Assembly: GCA_028817875.1 (NCBI GenBank) | Contig: JAPPOO010000053.1 | Location: forward strand, 1-45,654 | Source: Alphaproteobacteria bacterium | GTDB taxonomy: Bacteria; Pseudomonadota; Alphaproteobacteria; UBA2136; JAPPOO01 | Direction: 5' to 3' | DNA length: 45,654 bases | Shown here: positions 31,490-40,439 of the stretch, piece by piece | Layout: the number at the start of each line of letters is the position of its first letter | Position numbering within the stretch: position 1 is the first letter of the stretch | Translations under genes and position numbers: made by a program | The notes under the pieces: generated by a model | Databases searched by the model: none | Told to the model about the DNA's origin: nothing | The model's input: the letters and a program-made list of their open reading frames with translations, nothing else

Positions 31490-31951
31490 TTATGCCGCTA
31501 CTTTCACATCCGTCCTGTGGATCGGTTGAAAGTTAGCATCATGGTTTTTGTTGATTATTTGAACAAGGTTTGAAAAGTCAAAAACCTTTTTCAATTGCTT
31601 TTTTCTCTTCGCTCTGGCTTCAGTGAACTTTTTCTGAATGCCGTTCCAAATTCTTTCAGCTTTCGCCCAAATTTCTTGGTGGAAAGCTGTCTTTTGCTTA
31701 GTGACAAACTCTGACCATGATTGATCTTTTTTCCAGATCATAATTGACCACAAGTTGTCACCCTTCTGGATGTAACATGCATAGTGCTTGGCACCTTGCC
31801 AAAAAATAGTGAAGGGCTTGCTAACGCTAAAATCTTCTTGCCCAAAAAAACTACGAAGAAGAGCAGAGATTATTCTTTTGGCTTTCAGGCCGCTTTTATT
31901 TTTAGCTCTATTAAATTCAGTCATCATCAGTTCATGCATGGATTTGCTCAT
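31490..31951 (-). CDS. Hypothetical basic protein
   Basis: I do not recognise this 153-residue protein. It is rich in Lys, Trp and aromatic residues. A central beta-like segment (FTIFWQGAKHYACYIQKGDN) is followed by a long, highly charged helix (KKFTEARAKRKKQLKKVF). No signal peptide or membrane helix. It belongs to a set of small orphans flanking ileS and has a GTATAC palindrome in its upstream region. Confidence 0.6.
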   Translation of the reverse strand: MSKSMHELMMTEFNRAKNKSGLKAKRIISALLRSFFGQEDFSVSKPFTIFWQGAKHYACYIQKGDNLWSIMIWKKDQSWSEFVTKQKTAFHQEIWAKAERIWNGIQKKFTEARAKRKKQLKKVFDFSNLVQIINKNHDANFQPIHRTDVKVAA

Positions 31952-32012
31952 AGTACATAAGCTCCTTTATAGTTCTTTTCTAGCAAACGGTATGGTGGTA
32001 CTAAATATACAA

Positions 32013-32024
32013 TATGTATACATA
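32013..32024. promoter_or_regulatory. Twelve-base palindrome in a divergent promoter region
   Basis: TATGTATACATA (32013-32024) is a perfect palindrome centred on GTATAC, 62 bases upstream of the minus-strand gene starting at 31951 and 113 bases before lspA. Position and symmetry suit an operator or a -10 region. Confidence 0.4.
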
Positions 32025-32136
32025 GTTATCAGTTGTAAACAGCTTTGGCAAGTAAAAATAAAGCTTGTTTTCAACACACGCAAAAGTTGTTTTGGTAAAT
32101 GTAGCCATCTAAACCCGACTATGCTATGACAAAAAC

Positions 32137-32766
32137 ATGACATCCGAAAAGAACGTTCAATCTGTTTTGCCGTTGGAGGAGAAAGAGCCTAATCAGGCGG
32201 AGAACCCTGTTCAAACGCACGGTTTTTGGCGGGCGCGGCGGTTGGGTTTTGCTGTAGCGTTAGCCGCAGCAACGGTAGATATTTTGACGAAGTTGCTTGT
32301 TTTAGCAAAAATTTCCAGCCTGCCCATAGCCGTTATTCCAAGTTTTTTTACGCTGACGTTTGCATGGAACCGCGGTGTTTCTTTCAGCTTTTTGGCAGAT
32401 GCCGAAACGCCATTAAACATATTTGGCTTAATTATTCCTGCTGAAGCGTGGCTTCCGGCACTTTGGAGTACCGTGGCTGTGGTTGCCATCGGCCTTTTTG
32501 TGTGGTGGTTAGGGAAAGAAGAAAAAATACTGCCACAAGTTGCTATTGGGCTAATTATTGGCGGTGCTGTAGGTAATTTAATTGACCGTTTAGTGCACGG
32601 CGCAGTGGTTGATTTTCTACTGTTTTATTGGGATAATTGGTATTTTCCTGCCTTTAATATGGCAGATACATGGATTAGTTGCGGCGTAGGGCTTCTCTTT
32701 TTGGATGCTTTGCGGCAGAATAGCCCAACGAAAAAGAAGGGGGATGAAAAACCTGATGATGCGTAA
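32137..32766 (+). CDS. lspA: Lipoprotein signal peptidase (signal peptidase II)
   Basis: Aspartic membrane peptidase of 209 residues with four helices; it removes the signal peptide from prolipoproteins. The active site shows in VGNLIDRLVHGAVVDFLLF and FNMADTWISCGVG, which hold the two catalytic Asp, and the FAWNRGVSFSF loop is the usual N-x-G-x-x-F variant. A polar extension of about 40 residues precedes the first helix. No clear ribosome-binding site is seen. The downstream gene begins inside its stop region and encodes a lipoprotein, a natural substrate. Confidence 0.95.
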   Translation: MTSEKNVQSVLPLEEKEPNQAENPVQTHGFWRARRLGFAVALAAATVDILTKLLVLAKISSLPIAVIPSFFTLTFAWNRGVSFSFLADAETPLNIFGLIIPAEAWLPALWSTVAVVAIGLFVWWLGKEEKILPQVAIGLIIGGAVGNLIDRLVHGAVVDFLLFYWDNWYFPAFNMADTWISCGVGLLFLDALRQNSPTKKKGDEKPDDA

Positions 32767-33169
32767 TGTACTGGTTTTGTTTGTGGTTCTAAGTTTAGCA
32801 GCCTGTGGCGGCGCACGGTTGGTAGGCAGTAAGTCTCTACCAGATGAAACGGTTGTGCTGGATGCCCCACCGCTCACGTTGCCCCCAAATTTTGATTTAC
32901 GTCCGCCACGCAGCGGCGAAGGTAATGGTGAAGATGTTTTGCGTCAGTACGAGCCTCAGCCTATAGAAGAGGACGATGCATGGCTGATTAAAGAAGCAGG
33001 ACGTTCCGACCCGAATATTCGTCAAAAATTAGCAGCGCCTGTTGAGCCTATGGACGCAGAACAGGAAAACTCTGGCAAAGAATCAGAAGCTATCGAGCAA
33101 GAACCGCAAAGCGAAAGTGAGTTCTGGAACATTTGGGGTGGATGGAAACCAGCAGATGAACAGAAGTAG
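32756..33169 (+). CDS. DUF3035 / BamF-like outer-membrane lipoprotein
   Basis: Lipoprotein of about 137 residues with a lipobox LSLAACGG near residue 18. The core PDETVVLDAPPLTLPPNFDL followed by RPPRSGE is the DUF3035 signature; in Caulobacter this family was found with the beta-barrel assembly complex (BamF). An acidic, Gln/Glu-rich tail follows. It overlaps lspA by 11 bases and the M16 peptidase by 14, an order common in alphaproteobacteria. The start at 32756 or 32759 leaves a normal signal peptide; upstream Mets at 32705 and 32744 are less likely. Confidence 0.85.
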   Translation: MMRNVLVLFVVLSLAACGGARLVGSKSLPDETVVLDAPPLTLPPNFDLRPPRSGEGNGEDVLRQYEPQPIEEDDAWLIKEAGRSDPNIRQKLAAPVEPMDAEQENSGKESEAIEQEPQSESEFWNIWGGWKPADEQK

Positions 33170-34532
33170 TTCCCTTAAACAAAAAGTGTATGGGGCGGCA
33201 ATGGCTGCCCTACTAACCGTTGGATTAATATCAGAAAGTGAGGCAATAACAATGCAGGAAGCAACCCTAGAGAATGGCATGCGTGTCATTATAGTGCCAG
33301 ACCATCGCTCTCCTGTTGTATTGCATAGCGTGTGGTTTCAAGCAGGGAGCGTGGACGAAGCCGAAGGCGTAACAGGTATTGCCCATATGCTGGAACACAT
33401 GATGTTCAAAAGCACCAAAAACCGTACAAATGAAGAACGAGAAAAGCTTATTCAACGTAACGGCGCGCAAGAAAACGCCTTTACCAGTCGCGACTATACA
33501 GCCTATTACCAAAAAGTTGCGAAAGACCGCCTTGGCCTGATGATGGACCAAGAGGCTGACCGTATGGTGAACTTGGCGTTGACGGATGAAGTATTCCAAC
33601 CAGAGCGAAAAGTTGTGCTGGAGGAACGTCAGCTCAGAACCGAAAGCAACCCTGTAAACAGATTTTACGAAAAGTTGGTTTCCAAGCATTTTGGTAAACA
33701 CCCTTACGAACACCCAGTTATCGGCTGGCGTGAAGATATTGAAGGCTACAAACTTCAGGATAATTTGGATTGGTACAACACCCATTATGCGCCAAATAAC
33801 GCAACCATGATTTTGGTGGGAGATATCACGCTAGATGAAGCGTTACCGATGGTGAAAAAGCACTATGGTGATTTAAAACCTGCCGAAACACCTAAGCGTA
33901 AACTTCCGGAGCAGCCGCTACGAGAAGAGGAGGTACGTTTTGTAGAAGTCGATAAAGACGTGCAAGTACCGTTGTTTGTGCAGTTCTACCGTGCGCCATC
34001 TGCCCAAGCAAAAGTCGCAGGAATACACGGAGATACTGCCGATGCCCCTGCTTTGGAAGTGCTCGCAGATATTCTAGGTGGTGGGCAAACCTCTCGCCTT
34101 TATAAAGCCTTGGTAACAGAACAAAAAATAGCAGATTCTGCCAGCTCAGGATATGATGAAACAGGCGCAGGCGAAAGCAGTATTGATGTTTACGCCCAAC
34201 CAAAGCCAGATGTAACACTCGACCGTATTGAAAAAGCAGTAGACGATGTAATTGCAGAACTTCTTAAAAAAGGTGTGACAGAAGATGAGGTCAGCCGCAG
34301 CATTATGGCACTGAAATCCAGCCACGTTTATGGGCAGGATGACCTGTTTAATACAGTCTACCGCTTAGGTTTATGGCTAATGGCAGGGGGAGATACTAAA
34401 GGCTACAACGCGTACATTGGCAAGGTTGAATCTGTAACAAAGGGTGACGTGCTACGCGTGGCCAAAAAATACTTTGTTAAACAACACCGCACAACAGGGC
34501 TGCTTGTGGCTGAAGAATCTCAGCTAAAGTAA
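33156..34532 (+). CDS. M16-family zinc peptidase, catalytic member
   Basis: Pitrilysin/MPP-type peptidase of 458 residues with a signal peptide (about 1-30, ending SEA), so periplasmic. The zinc motif His77-x-x-Glu80-His81 (IAHMLEHMMF) and the distal Glu156/157 are intact. Such peptidases usually work with a partner lacking the zinc site; that partner is encoded at 37906. The start at 33156 overlaps the lipoprotein stop by 14 bases and gives a proper signal peptide; the longer frame from 33042 is only the overlap region read out of frame. Confidence 0.93.
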   Translation: MNRSSSLKQKVYGAAMAALLTVGLISESEAITMQEATLENGMRVIIVPDHRSPVVLHSVWFQAGSVDEAEGVTGIAHMLEHMMFKSTKNRTNEEREKLIQRNGAQENAFTSRDYTAYYQKVAKDRLGLMMDQEADRMVNLALTDEVFQPERKVVLEERQLRTESNPVNRFYEKLVSKHFGKHPYEHPVIGWREDIEGYKLQDNLDWYNTHYAPNNATMILVGDITLDEALPMVKKHYGDLKPAETPKRKLPEQPLREEEVRFVEVDKDVQVPLFVQFYRAPSAQAKVAGIHGDTADAPALEVLADILGGGQTSRLYKALVTEQKIADSASSGYDETGAGESSIDVYAQPKPDVTLDRIEKAVDDVIAELLKKGVTEDEVSRSIMALKSSHVYGQDDLFNTVYRLGLWLMAGGDTKGYNAYIGKVESVTKGDVLRVAKKYFVKQHRTTGLLVAEESQLK

Positions 34533-34539
34533 ACGTTAT

Positions 34540-35400
34540 ATGACTTGGATTATAGCAGCTCTTTGCTCTGCTTTCTTTCAGTGTTTGTTATCGGAAACAA
34601 ACCGACGCTATAAAATATCTGGCGCAGAGCTAAACTGTGCACGCGTTTTTGTAGGTACGCTAGCTCTACTGCCTATCGTAGTATGGTTGCCGTGGCCAAC
34701 AAACCCATATTTTTACTTAATTGCTTTTATTAGCGGTGCTATTGGTGGGCTTGGTATGCGCTACTTTTTTAGAATTTCAGCCCAATACAACGGGCGGGTA
34801 GCTAACCTATACAAACCGCTGAGAATATTTTTAATGTTTTCCATTTGGTTTTGTATTGATCAAAGCTTTCGTCATAATTTTTTACAAGATCCTTGGGTAA
34901 TGATGGGCATTTTAGGGTGTATGGCCATAGCAATTTCCTCAGTTTTAATAATGCGGAAAAATAGTATAGGGTGGGAAGCATTTTTGGCCAGCGTACCAGT
35001 ATCCATCATGTTTACTATCTCTGATGTTACAGTGAAATTAGTAATCCCATGGGATATGCTCGTAGAAAATATTTTTGTATATGTATTTATCTCATTTTTT
35101 ATCACCGCATGTTTAGAAACAGTCAACTTGACCCAACAAGGTAAGTTAAAGCTTGTATTTTTACCAAGTACACTAAAGGCTGCTTTAGTGGTGGGGCCAT
35201 TAAGTTTAGCAGTTCTGTTTTTTGCTGTTATGGGGTTTGTACTAGCCCCAAACCCAGCTTATGCAAGTATGATTACGCTATTAGTACCCGTCTTCTTACT
35301 TGTTTACCACCGCATAGCAAATATACCCGATGACGCCAGCCCACTGGCAGGAACAGTATTAGCACTATCGGCCTTGGCATTTGCGTTTTTAACATTGTAA
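34540..35400 (+). CDS. DMT/EamA-like transporter, paralog A of a tandem triplet
   Basis: Membrane protein of 286 residues with about ten helices, laid out like a drug/metabolite transporter. It shares with the next two genes a GR(V/L)-x-x-L string in the cytoplasmic half (NGRVANL), a Lys in helix six (SDVTVKL), a Pro-Asn-Pro-Ala-Tyr motif (APNPAY) and a C-terminal DDASPLAG. It starts 7 bases after the M16 gene with only a weak ribosome-binding site. Substrate unknown. The repeat of the PNPAY motif across divergent copies suggests that motif is functional. Confidence 0.8.
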   Translation: MTWIIAALCSAFFQCLLSETNRRYKISGAELNCARVFVGTLALLPIVVWLPWPTNPYFYLIAFISGAIGGLGMRYFFRISAQYNGRVANLYKPLRIFLMFSIWFCIDQSFRHNFLQDPWVMMGILGCMAIAISSVLIMRKNSIGWEAFLASVPVSIMFTISDVTVKLVIPWDMLVENIFVYVFISFFITACLETVNLTQQGKLKLVFLPSTLKAALVVGPLSLAVLFFAVMGFVLAPNPAYASMITLLVPVFLLVYHRIANIPDDASPLAGTVLALSALAFAFLTL

Positions 35401-35490
35401 GGCAAGGCGTGGCAGAAGAAGCGCAGCCATAGCCGCTTTTGTTCTTTTCTGATTGGCAGGTAGAAGGGGGGTGGTAAGCTTTACCCCACT

Positions 35491-36363
35491 ATGTGGATTA
35501 TTTTTGCACTACTTTTAAGCATCACAACGGCAATGATGGCCGAGTCTAACCGTTACTTTAAAATGGAAGGAATGCGCCTTAATTTTTTTAGAGTACTAGG
35601 TATCGCGTTGCTGCTATCACCTAGCGCTCTCATACTAGACTTTCCCCCGCCGTCTATGTTTTATGTTGCCGCTGTATTAAGTGGAACAGCTATTGCCGTA
35701 GTGCCTGCCATTAAAATGACGTTATCCGCCCATAAAATGGGGCGTGTTACAACACTATCCCTCCCTGTAGAAACATTTGTTGCTTTCGGCCTATGGTTAA
35801 TGGTAGACGCCGCTTTGCGGGAGTATATGCTGGGTGATATCTGGCGTATTCCTACAGTATTAATTTCATTAGCATTGGTAGCAGTGTCCATGTTTGTCAT
35901 GCGGCAAAATGACGCCAGTTGGCGAACCTTCTTAATTGTCGCGCCATTGGGCGTACTCTCTGCTCTTTCTGCCGTATTTGCAAAATATGTACTGCCGCCG
36001 TCTCAATCTATGGATGATATTATTGCCTTTATGCTCTGTGCAGATATATGGGCAGTACTCATGGGCGCTTGCTTTTTAGCACTACGAAAAGACTTTGGCA
36101 CAAAAAGAGATAAGCTATGCCCGCCCGGCATGTTAAAAGCCGCTATTTTTTACAGTATGCTAGGGCTGTGCGGTCAGTCTCTCTTTTTTACGTCTATTCA
36201 ATACACACCGAACCCTGCGTACATTGTTGCAATCATTATGTTATCACCCGTATGGATTATGCTGTGGCATAAAATGACAGGCACAAAAGACGATGCAAAC
36301 CCACTAGCAGGTTTGGTGATGGTATTGGCAGCAGTATTATTAATTATTGTGACGAACATATAA
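35491..36363 (+). CDS. DMT/EamA-like transporter, paralog B
   Basis: Membrane protein of 290 residues, about ten helices, clearly related to its neighbours: MGRVTTL, a Lys in SAVFAKYVL, TPNPAY, and DDANPLAGLVM near the C-terminus. It is closest to paralog A by these strings. A 90-base gap separates it from A, the largest in the triplet, and no good ribosome-binding site is visible, so it may have its own promoter or a leaderless start. Confidence 0.8.
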   Translation: MWIIFALLLSITTAMMAESNRYFKMEGMRLNFFRVLGIALLLSPSALILDFPPPSMFYVAAVLSGTAIAVVPAIKMTLSAHKMGRVTTLSLPVETFVAFGLWLMVDAALREYMLGDIWRIPTVLISLALVAVSMFVMRQNDASWRTFLIVAPLGVLSALSAVFAKYVLPPSQSMDDIIAFMLCADIWAVLMGACFLALRKDFGTKRDKLCPPGMLKAAIFYSMLGLCGQSLFFTSIQYTPNPAYIVAIIMLSPVWIMLWHKMTGTKDDANPLAGLVMVLAAVLLIIVTNI

Positions 36364-36374
36364 GGAAAAAATAG

Positions 36375-37250
36375 ATGATTTTGCAAGATTGGCAAATACT
36401 CTCCCTCTTAACAAGTTTTGCAACGGCTGTTTACATCCATGTAAACCATACACAAAAAATTTGTGGGCTTACGCTTGTGCTGCTTCGCGGTTTATTCATG
36501 GTAGTTTTACTAGGAAGCATCGCCCTCTTTTTACCGTTACCACAGCAGGACTGGTTCTTTTACTTCTGTGCCCTAGCCATTGGTTTTTGCGTTGTATGGG
36601 GAGACAAGCATTTGCTAAACGCCGCCGCCAAACATGGCGGGCGTTTAACCAGCTTATTCATTAGTATGAAAATATTCCTCCTATTTACAGTATGGAGCAT
36701 CATAGAGCCGTCATCATTTTTATCGTTGCTGACACAGCCTTGGGTGATGGTCGGAATGTTAGCGTGTTACATTGCCATGGTAGCCGCTATGTTAGGGTTA
36801 CGGCGGCAAGACCATACGGCGGCAGCGGTAGTAGCCGTAGTGCCGGCAGCAGTTTTTTTGAGCGGTGCGGATATATTCACCAAACTGGGGTTGGACGAAA
36901 CAGCAGGGTTTGCTGATATGGTGTACTTCCTTTTGGTTGGTCAGGCAGGCTGTGTAGTTGGCAGTGCTGTACTATTAAGGAAGGATTTATGCACGCGCTA
37001 TCGTCATGTATTTAGTAAAAAACACCTTAAGGGAACAGCCATTATACTCGTACCATTTTTGGCACTCGTAGTAACGTTTGTATCTGCTGTTTCGCGCGCG
37101 CCAAACCCTGCTTATGTTGGTGCCATCACAGTACTTACCACCGTTTGGTTAACGGTCTATTACAAACTAACACGTGGAGACAGCGCAAACTGGCAATCTA
37201 CCTTCGTATTAGTTGCTGCTGCTATGGGGCTTACATTGCTAACAAGCTAA
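36375..37250 (+). CDS. DMT/EamA-like transporter, paralog C
   Basis: Membrane protein of 291 residues, about ten helices, the most divergent copy: GGRLTSL, ADIFTKLGL and APNPAY are kept, but the DDA(S/N)PLAG string is reduced to GDSANWQS. AAGGA precedes the ATG 11 bases after paralog B. Its last four bases overlap the convergent methyltransferase gene. The degree of divergence suggests old duplications rather than recent copies. Confidence 0.8.
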   Translation: MILQDWQILSLLTSFATAVYIHVNHTQKICGLTLVLLRGLFMVVLLGSIALFLPLPQQDWFFYFCALAIGFCVVWGDKHLLNAAAKHGGRLTSLFISMKIFLLFTVWSIIEPSSFLSLLTQPWVMVGMLACYIAMVAAMLGLRRQDHTAAAVVAVVPAAVFLSGADIFTKLGLDETAGFADMVYFLLVGQAGCVVGSAVLLRKDLCTRYRHVFSKKHLKGTAIILVPFLALVVTFVSAVSRAPNPAYVGAITVLTTVWLTVYYKLTRGDSANWQSTFVLVAAAMGLTLLTS

Positions 37251-37843
37251 ACATCTTTACGGGCAATAATAAGCCCGTAGGCACTGCCTACAAATTTACG
37301 TTCTTTGACAACGGTTAACCCTGCTTGTTGAAGAGCCAACAGCAGTTCTGCATGGCTAAAGCGTTCTGCTGGATAGTTAAAAAGGTTGCGAATAATGGGA
37401 AACTGCAAAAAAGAACGGTAAATTTCTTCACATAAAAAATATCCACCTGGGCGAAGAACGCGAGCAACTTCGTTAACTGCTCGGTGCCAGTCTGGCACAT
37501 GGTGAATAGCGCCAAAGTTAAATACAACGTGAAAACTCGTCTCATAAAAAGGCAGGGCTGCGGCATCGCCTTGCCGTACTTTAGGTTGGGGGGTAAGCTC
37601 ACGTGTATTTTTAAGAGCCAAATTGACCTGACTCGTATCAAAATCAATTCCCGTTAAATCATTAGGCTGTAGTTTTTTATGGATAAGTTCCAGCCCATGC
37701 CCACAGCCACATCCAACCTCTAAAACATCGCAACCTTGGTGTAGGGAAGTATTATTCAAAAACCAATTCATAGCCCGCGGCTGCTGGATTTTACTGCGGA
37801 GGGAACTATTGACGAAATTTTTTTCAAAAGAACTTAATTTCAT
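37247..37843 (-). CDS. Class I SAM-dependent methyltransferase
   Basis: Methyltransferase of 198 residues. Motif I is VLEVGCGCGHGLELI, followed by the acidic GIDFD, the QGDAAALPF post-motif and FNFGAIHHVPDW, the UbiE/Methyltransf_11 pattern. The target could be a quinone, lipid or small molecule; nothing nearby decides. It is alone on the minus strand between two plus-strand genes. Loss of the catalytic motif is not seen. Confidence 0.88.
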   Translation of the reverse strand: MKLSSFEKNFVNSSLRSKIQQPRAMNWFLNNTSLHQGCDVLEVGCGCGHGLELIHKKLQPNDLTGIDFDTSQVNLALKNTRELTPQPKVRQGDAAALPFYETSFHVVFNFGAIHHVPDWHRAVNEVARVLRPGGYFLCEEIYRSFLQFPIIRNLFNYPAERFSHAELLLALQQAGLTVVKERKFVGSAYGLIIARKDV

Positions 37844-37905
37844 AAGGGGACAGCCTTTCTTCTTTCCGTTATGCTGCTGGGCTAGATAAAGAATGGAGAA
37901 GAACA

Positions 37906-39207
37906 GTGCTTTTACGCAAGTTTTTTTTGAGTATGTTAATAAGTTTAGGAGTCATAATGACTGCAAATAGTGAACCTAAAATCCAAACGGTAACAACCCC
38001 AAAGGGGATAACAGCATGGCTGGTAGAAAGTGATAGCATCCCCATGGTATCAATGGAAATAGCCTTTAGAGCTGGTGCAGCTTTTGACCCAAAAGGTAAA
38101 AACGGGCTGGCAAACCTAACAAGTTCTTTGTTAGACGAAGGTGCAGGTGATTTAGATATGGAAGCCTTTCAACAAAAATTGGAAAGCATTGGTGCGCGTT
38201 TTGGAGCAGGAGCAGGCACGCTTGATTTTACAGTAAACCTCACAACTCTTTCCGAGAAAAAGGAAGCGGCTTTTGATTTATTGGCACTGGCACTAACACA
38301 ACCACGGTTTGATGAAGAAGCCGTGAACCGCGTGAAAGATGCCATCATGACAGGGCTGAAACAAGCGGAAGAACGCCCTGGTTCCGTTGCTGGCAAAGCG
38401 TACCAAAAGGCTCTGTACGGAGACCACCCTTACGGTAACCCTACAAGCGGCACGTTAGAAAGCGTACCAACCCTAACACGGGCGGATATCCGCAAATTCT
38501 ACGGTGAGTACATTACCAAAGCTAATATGGTTGTAAGCGTTGTAGGGGACATCACGGCGGAAGAATTGGCAAAATTGCTAGACGCAAGCCTAGCAGACTT
38601 GCCTGCTGGCAAAAAACGGGCTGAAATTGCAGAAGCACCGCAACCGATTGTGCCGCAAGTTGTACGGATTCAAAAAGATATCCCACAGTCTCACGTTATT
38701 TTTGGGCACTTGGGAATTGATCGGCACGACCCCGATTACTTCGCATCTTACGTGATGAATGATATTTTAGGCGGTGGCGGTTTCCGTAGCCGTTTTATGG
38801 ACCAAGTGCGGGAAAAACGCGGACTGGCGTACTCAGTCTACAGTTACTTTGCGCCAATGCCGCACGCTGGTAGCTTTACTGCACAGGTGCAAACCAGTAA
38901 TGACAAAGTGGATGAAGCCATCAACCTGATGAAAGACCAAATGCGCGATATTCAAAACAAGGGCGTAGAAAAGGATGAATTTGCGGATGACGTAAGTTAC
39001 CTAACAGGCTCTTTCCCCCTTAGGTTGGACAGTAACGATAAAATCCTAGGCTACCTAACCGTTATGCAAATGGAAAACTTGGGTAAAGATTACCTAACCA
39101 CATGGGCGGATAAAGTGAGCGCACTCAAACAGGAAGACATGCAACGTGTTGCCAAGCGCCTGCTACACCCTGAAAACGTCGTGACGGTCATCGTCGGTGG
39201 GGAGTAA
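37906..39207 (+). CDS. M16-family peptidase-like protein, non-catalytic partner
   Basis: Protein of 433 residues with a signal peptide (about 1-23). It has the M16 fold (FRAGAAFDPKGKNGLANL, the GDITAEEL strand and the C-terminal FRSRFMDQVREKRGLAYSVY) but in place of HxxEH it has Leu-Ala-Asn-Leu-Thr-Ser, so it cannot bind zinc. The Arg-Tyr pair in the C-terminal half, which helps bind substrate, is kept. It should pair with the catalytic subunit at 33156. Start is GTG behind GGAGAAG. The gene is 3 bases before xseA. Confidence 0.9.
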   Translation: MLLRKFFLSMLISLGVIMTANSEPKIQTVTTPKGITAWLVESDSIPMVSMEIAFRAGAAFDPKGKNGLANLTSSLLDEGAGDLDMEAFQQKLESIGARFGAGAGTLDFTVNLTTLSEKKEAAFDLLALALTQPRFDEEAVNRVKDAIMTGLKQAEERPGSVAGKAYQKALYGDHPYGNPTSGTLESVPTLTRADIRKFYGEYITKANMVVSVVGDITAEELAKLLDASLADLPAGKKRAEIAEAPQPIVPQVVRIQKDIPQSHVIFGHLGIDRHDPDYFASYVMNDILGGGGFRSRFMDQVREKRGLAYSVYSYFAPMPHAGSFTAQVQTSNDKVDEAINLMKDQMRDIQNKGVEKDEFADDVSYLTGSFPLRLDSNDKILGYLTVMQMENLGKDYLTTWADKVSALKQEDMQRVAKRLLHPENVVTVIVGGE

Positions 39208-39209
39208 AT

Positions 39210-40439
39210 GTGTCGGACTTATTCAGTTACGTTGAAGAGATAGAGCTGGACGAACCTGTTGCCGCTCAGCCTGTTGTACTAAGCGTGGCAGAACTTTCCA
39301 GCTCTCTCAAAAGAACGGTGGAAGATACCTTTGGCTGCGTGGCTGTTGAAGGGGAAATCGGCACGTGTTCCCACGCAGGGTCAGGCCACAGCTACCTAAC
39401 ACTGAAAGACCAAAAAACAGATGCAACGCTAGATGCCGTTGTGTGGCGTAGCCGTACGGTTAACCGAGATTTACTCAAACAAGGTAATCTATTAGTAGCA
39501 CATGGGCGGCTAACAACCTTTGCCCAGCGGAGCCGTTACCAGTTGGATATCGAACGTGCCGAACCTGTAGGGTTAGGGCAACTGCTTAAACTGCTAGAAG
39601 AACGCAAACAGCGTTTAGCAGAAGAGGGGCTATTTGACGTAGAACGTAAAAAGCCTATCCCATTCTTGCCGAAAAAAATCGGTATCGTAACGTCACCAAC
39701 GGGTGCCGTTATTCAGGATATGCTCCACCGCATTTCAGCGCGATGCCCGCGGCCTGTTATGCTGTGGCCCGTAGCCGTACAAGGTGTTGGGGCAGCAGAG
39801 CAAGTTGCTGAAGCCATTGCAGGCTTTAACCAACGGGAAGAAAAGTCTGACGTTATCATCGTCGCACGCGGTGGCGGAAGCTTGGAAGACTTGATGGCCT
39901 TCAACGAAGAATGTGTGGTAAGGGCAATTGCAGCATCTGATATTCCTATCGTATCAGGCGTTGGGCACGAGCCTGACACAACACTTTGCGACTACGCGGC
40001 AGACCTGAGAGCGCCCACACCCACAGCAGCGGCGGAAGCAGTAACACCCGTGCGGGAGGATTTGCTCTATACACTCACAACGTTAGAGCAACGGCAAAAA
40101 AGAGCTATACAGCAGGTAATCTTAGACAAACAACGTTTTTTAGATATGCTGGAAAAAGGACTGCCCGACTTAAGCCAAATGCTAACGCAGGTAAAACAAC
40201 AGCTGGCAGAAGCACAACGGCGGCTAAACACATCTTTCACAACGAAATTAACCCGTTGGCAGGACAAGGTAAGCCACCTAGGTCACGTATTAACAACCCT
40301 CTCGCCGGAAACATCCCTTAAACGCGGGTTTATTTATGCGACAAAACCAGACGGAACAGTTGTAACAAGCGCCCAAGCGCCCGTAACGGATGTAATGCTG
40401 ACTTTCCACGATGGTACGCGGGAAGCGACGCTGAAATAA
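39210..40439 (+). CDS. xseA: Exodeoxyribonuclease VII large subunit
   Basis: Nuclease subunit of 409 residues. An OB-fold (about 20-110, YLTLKDQKTDATLDAVVWRS) binds single-stranded DNA. The catalytic domain shows SPTGAVIQDMLHRI, IVARGGGSLEDLMAFNEE and SGVGHEPDTTLCDYAADLRA. A coiled coil (about 285-360) precedes a small C-terminal segment. With XseB (not in this window) it degrades single-stranded DNA. Start is GTG behind GGTGGGGAG; it overlaps the next gene by one base (TAATG). Confidence 0.95.
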   Translation: MSDLFSYVEEIELDEPVAAQPVVLSVAELSSSLKRTVEDTFGCVAVEGEIGTCSHAGSGHSYLTLKDQKTDATLDAVVWRSRTVNRDLLKQGNLLVAHGRLTTFAQRSRYQLDIERAEPVGLGQLLKLLEERKQRLAEEGLFDVERKKPIPFLPKKIGIVTSPTGAVIQDMLHRISARCPRPVMLWPVAVQGVGAAEQVAEAIAGFNQREEKSDVIIVARGGGSLEDLMAFNEECVVRAIAASDIPIVSGVGHEPDTTLCDYAADLRAPTPTAAAEAVTPVREDLLYTLTTLEQRQKRAIQQVILDKQRFLDMLEKGLPDLSQMLTQVKQQLAEAQRRLNTSFTTKLTRWQDKVSHLGHVLTTLSPETSLKRGFIYATKPDGTVVTSAQAPVTDVMLTFHDGTREATLK

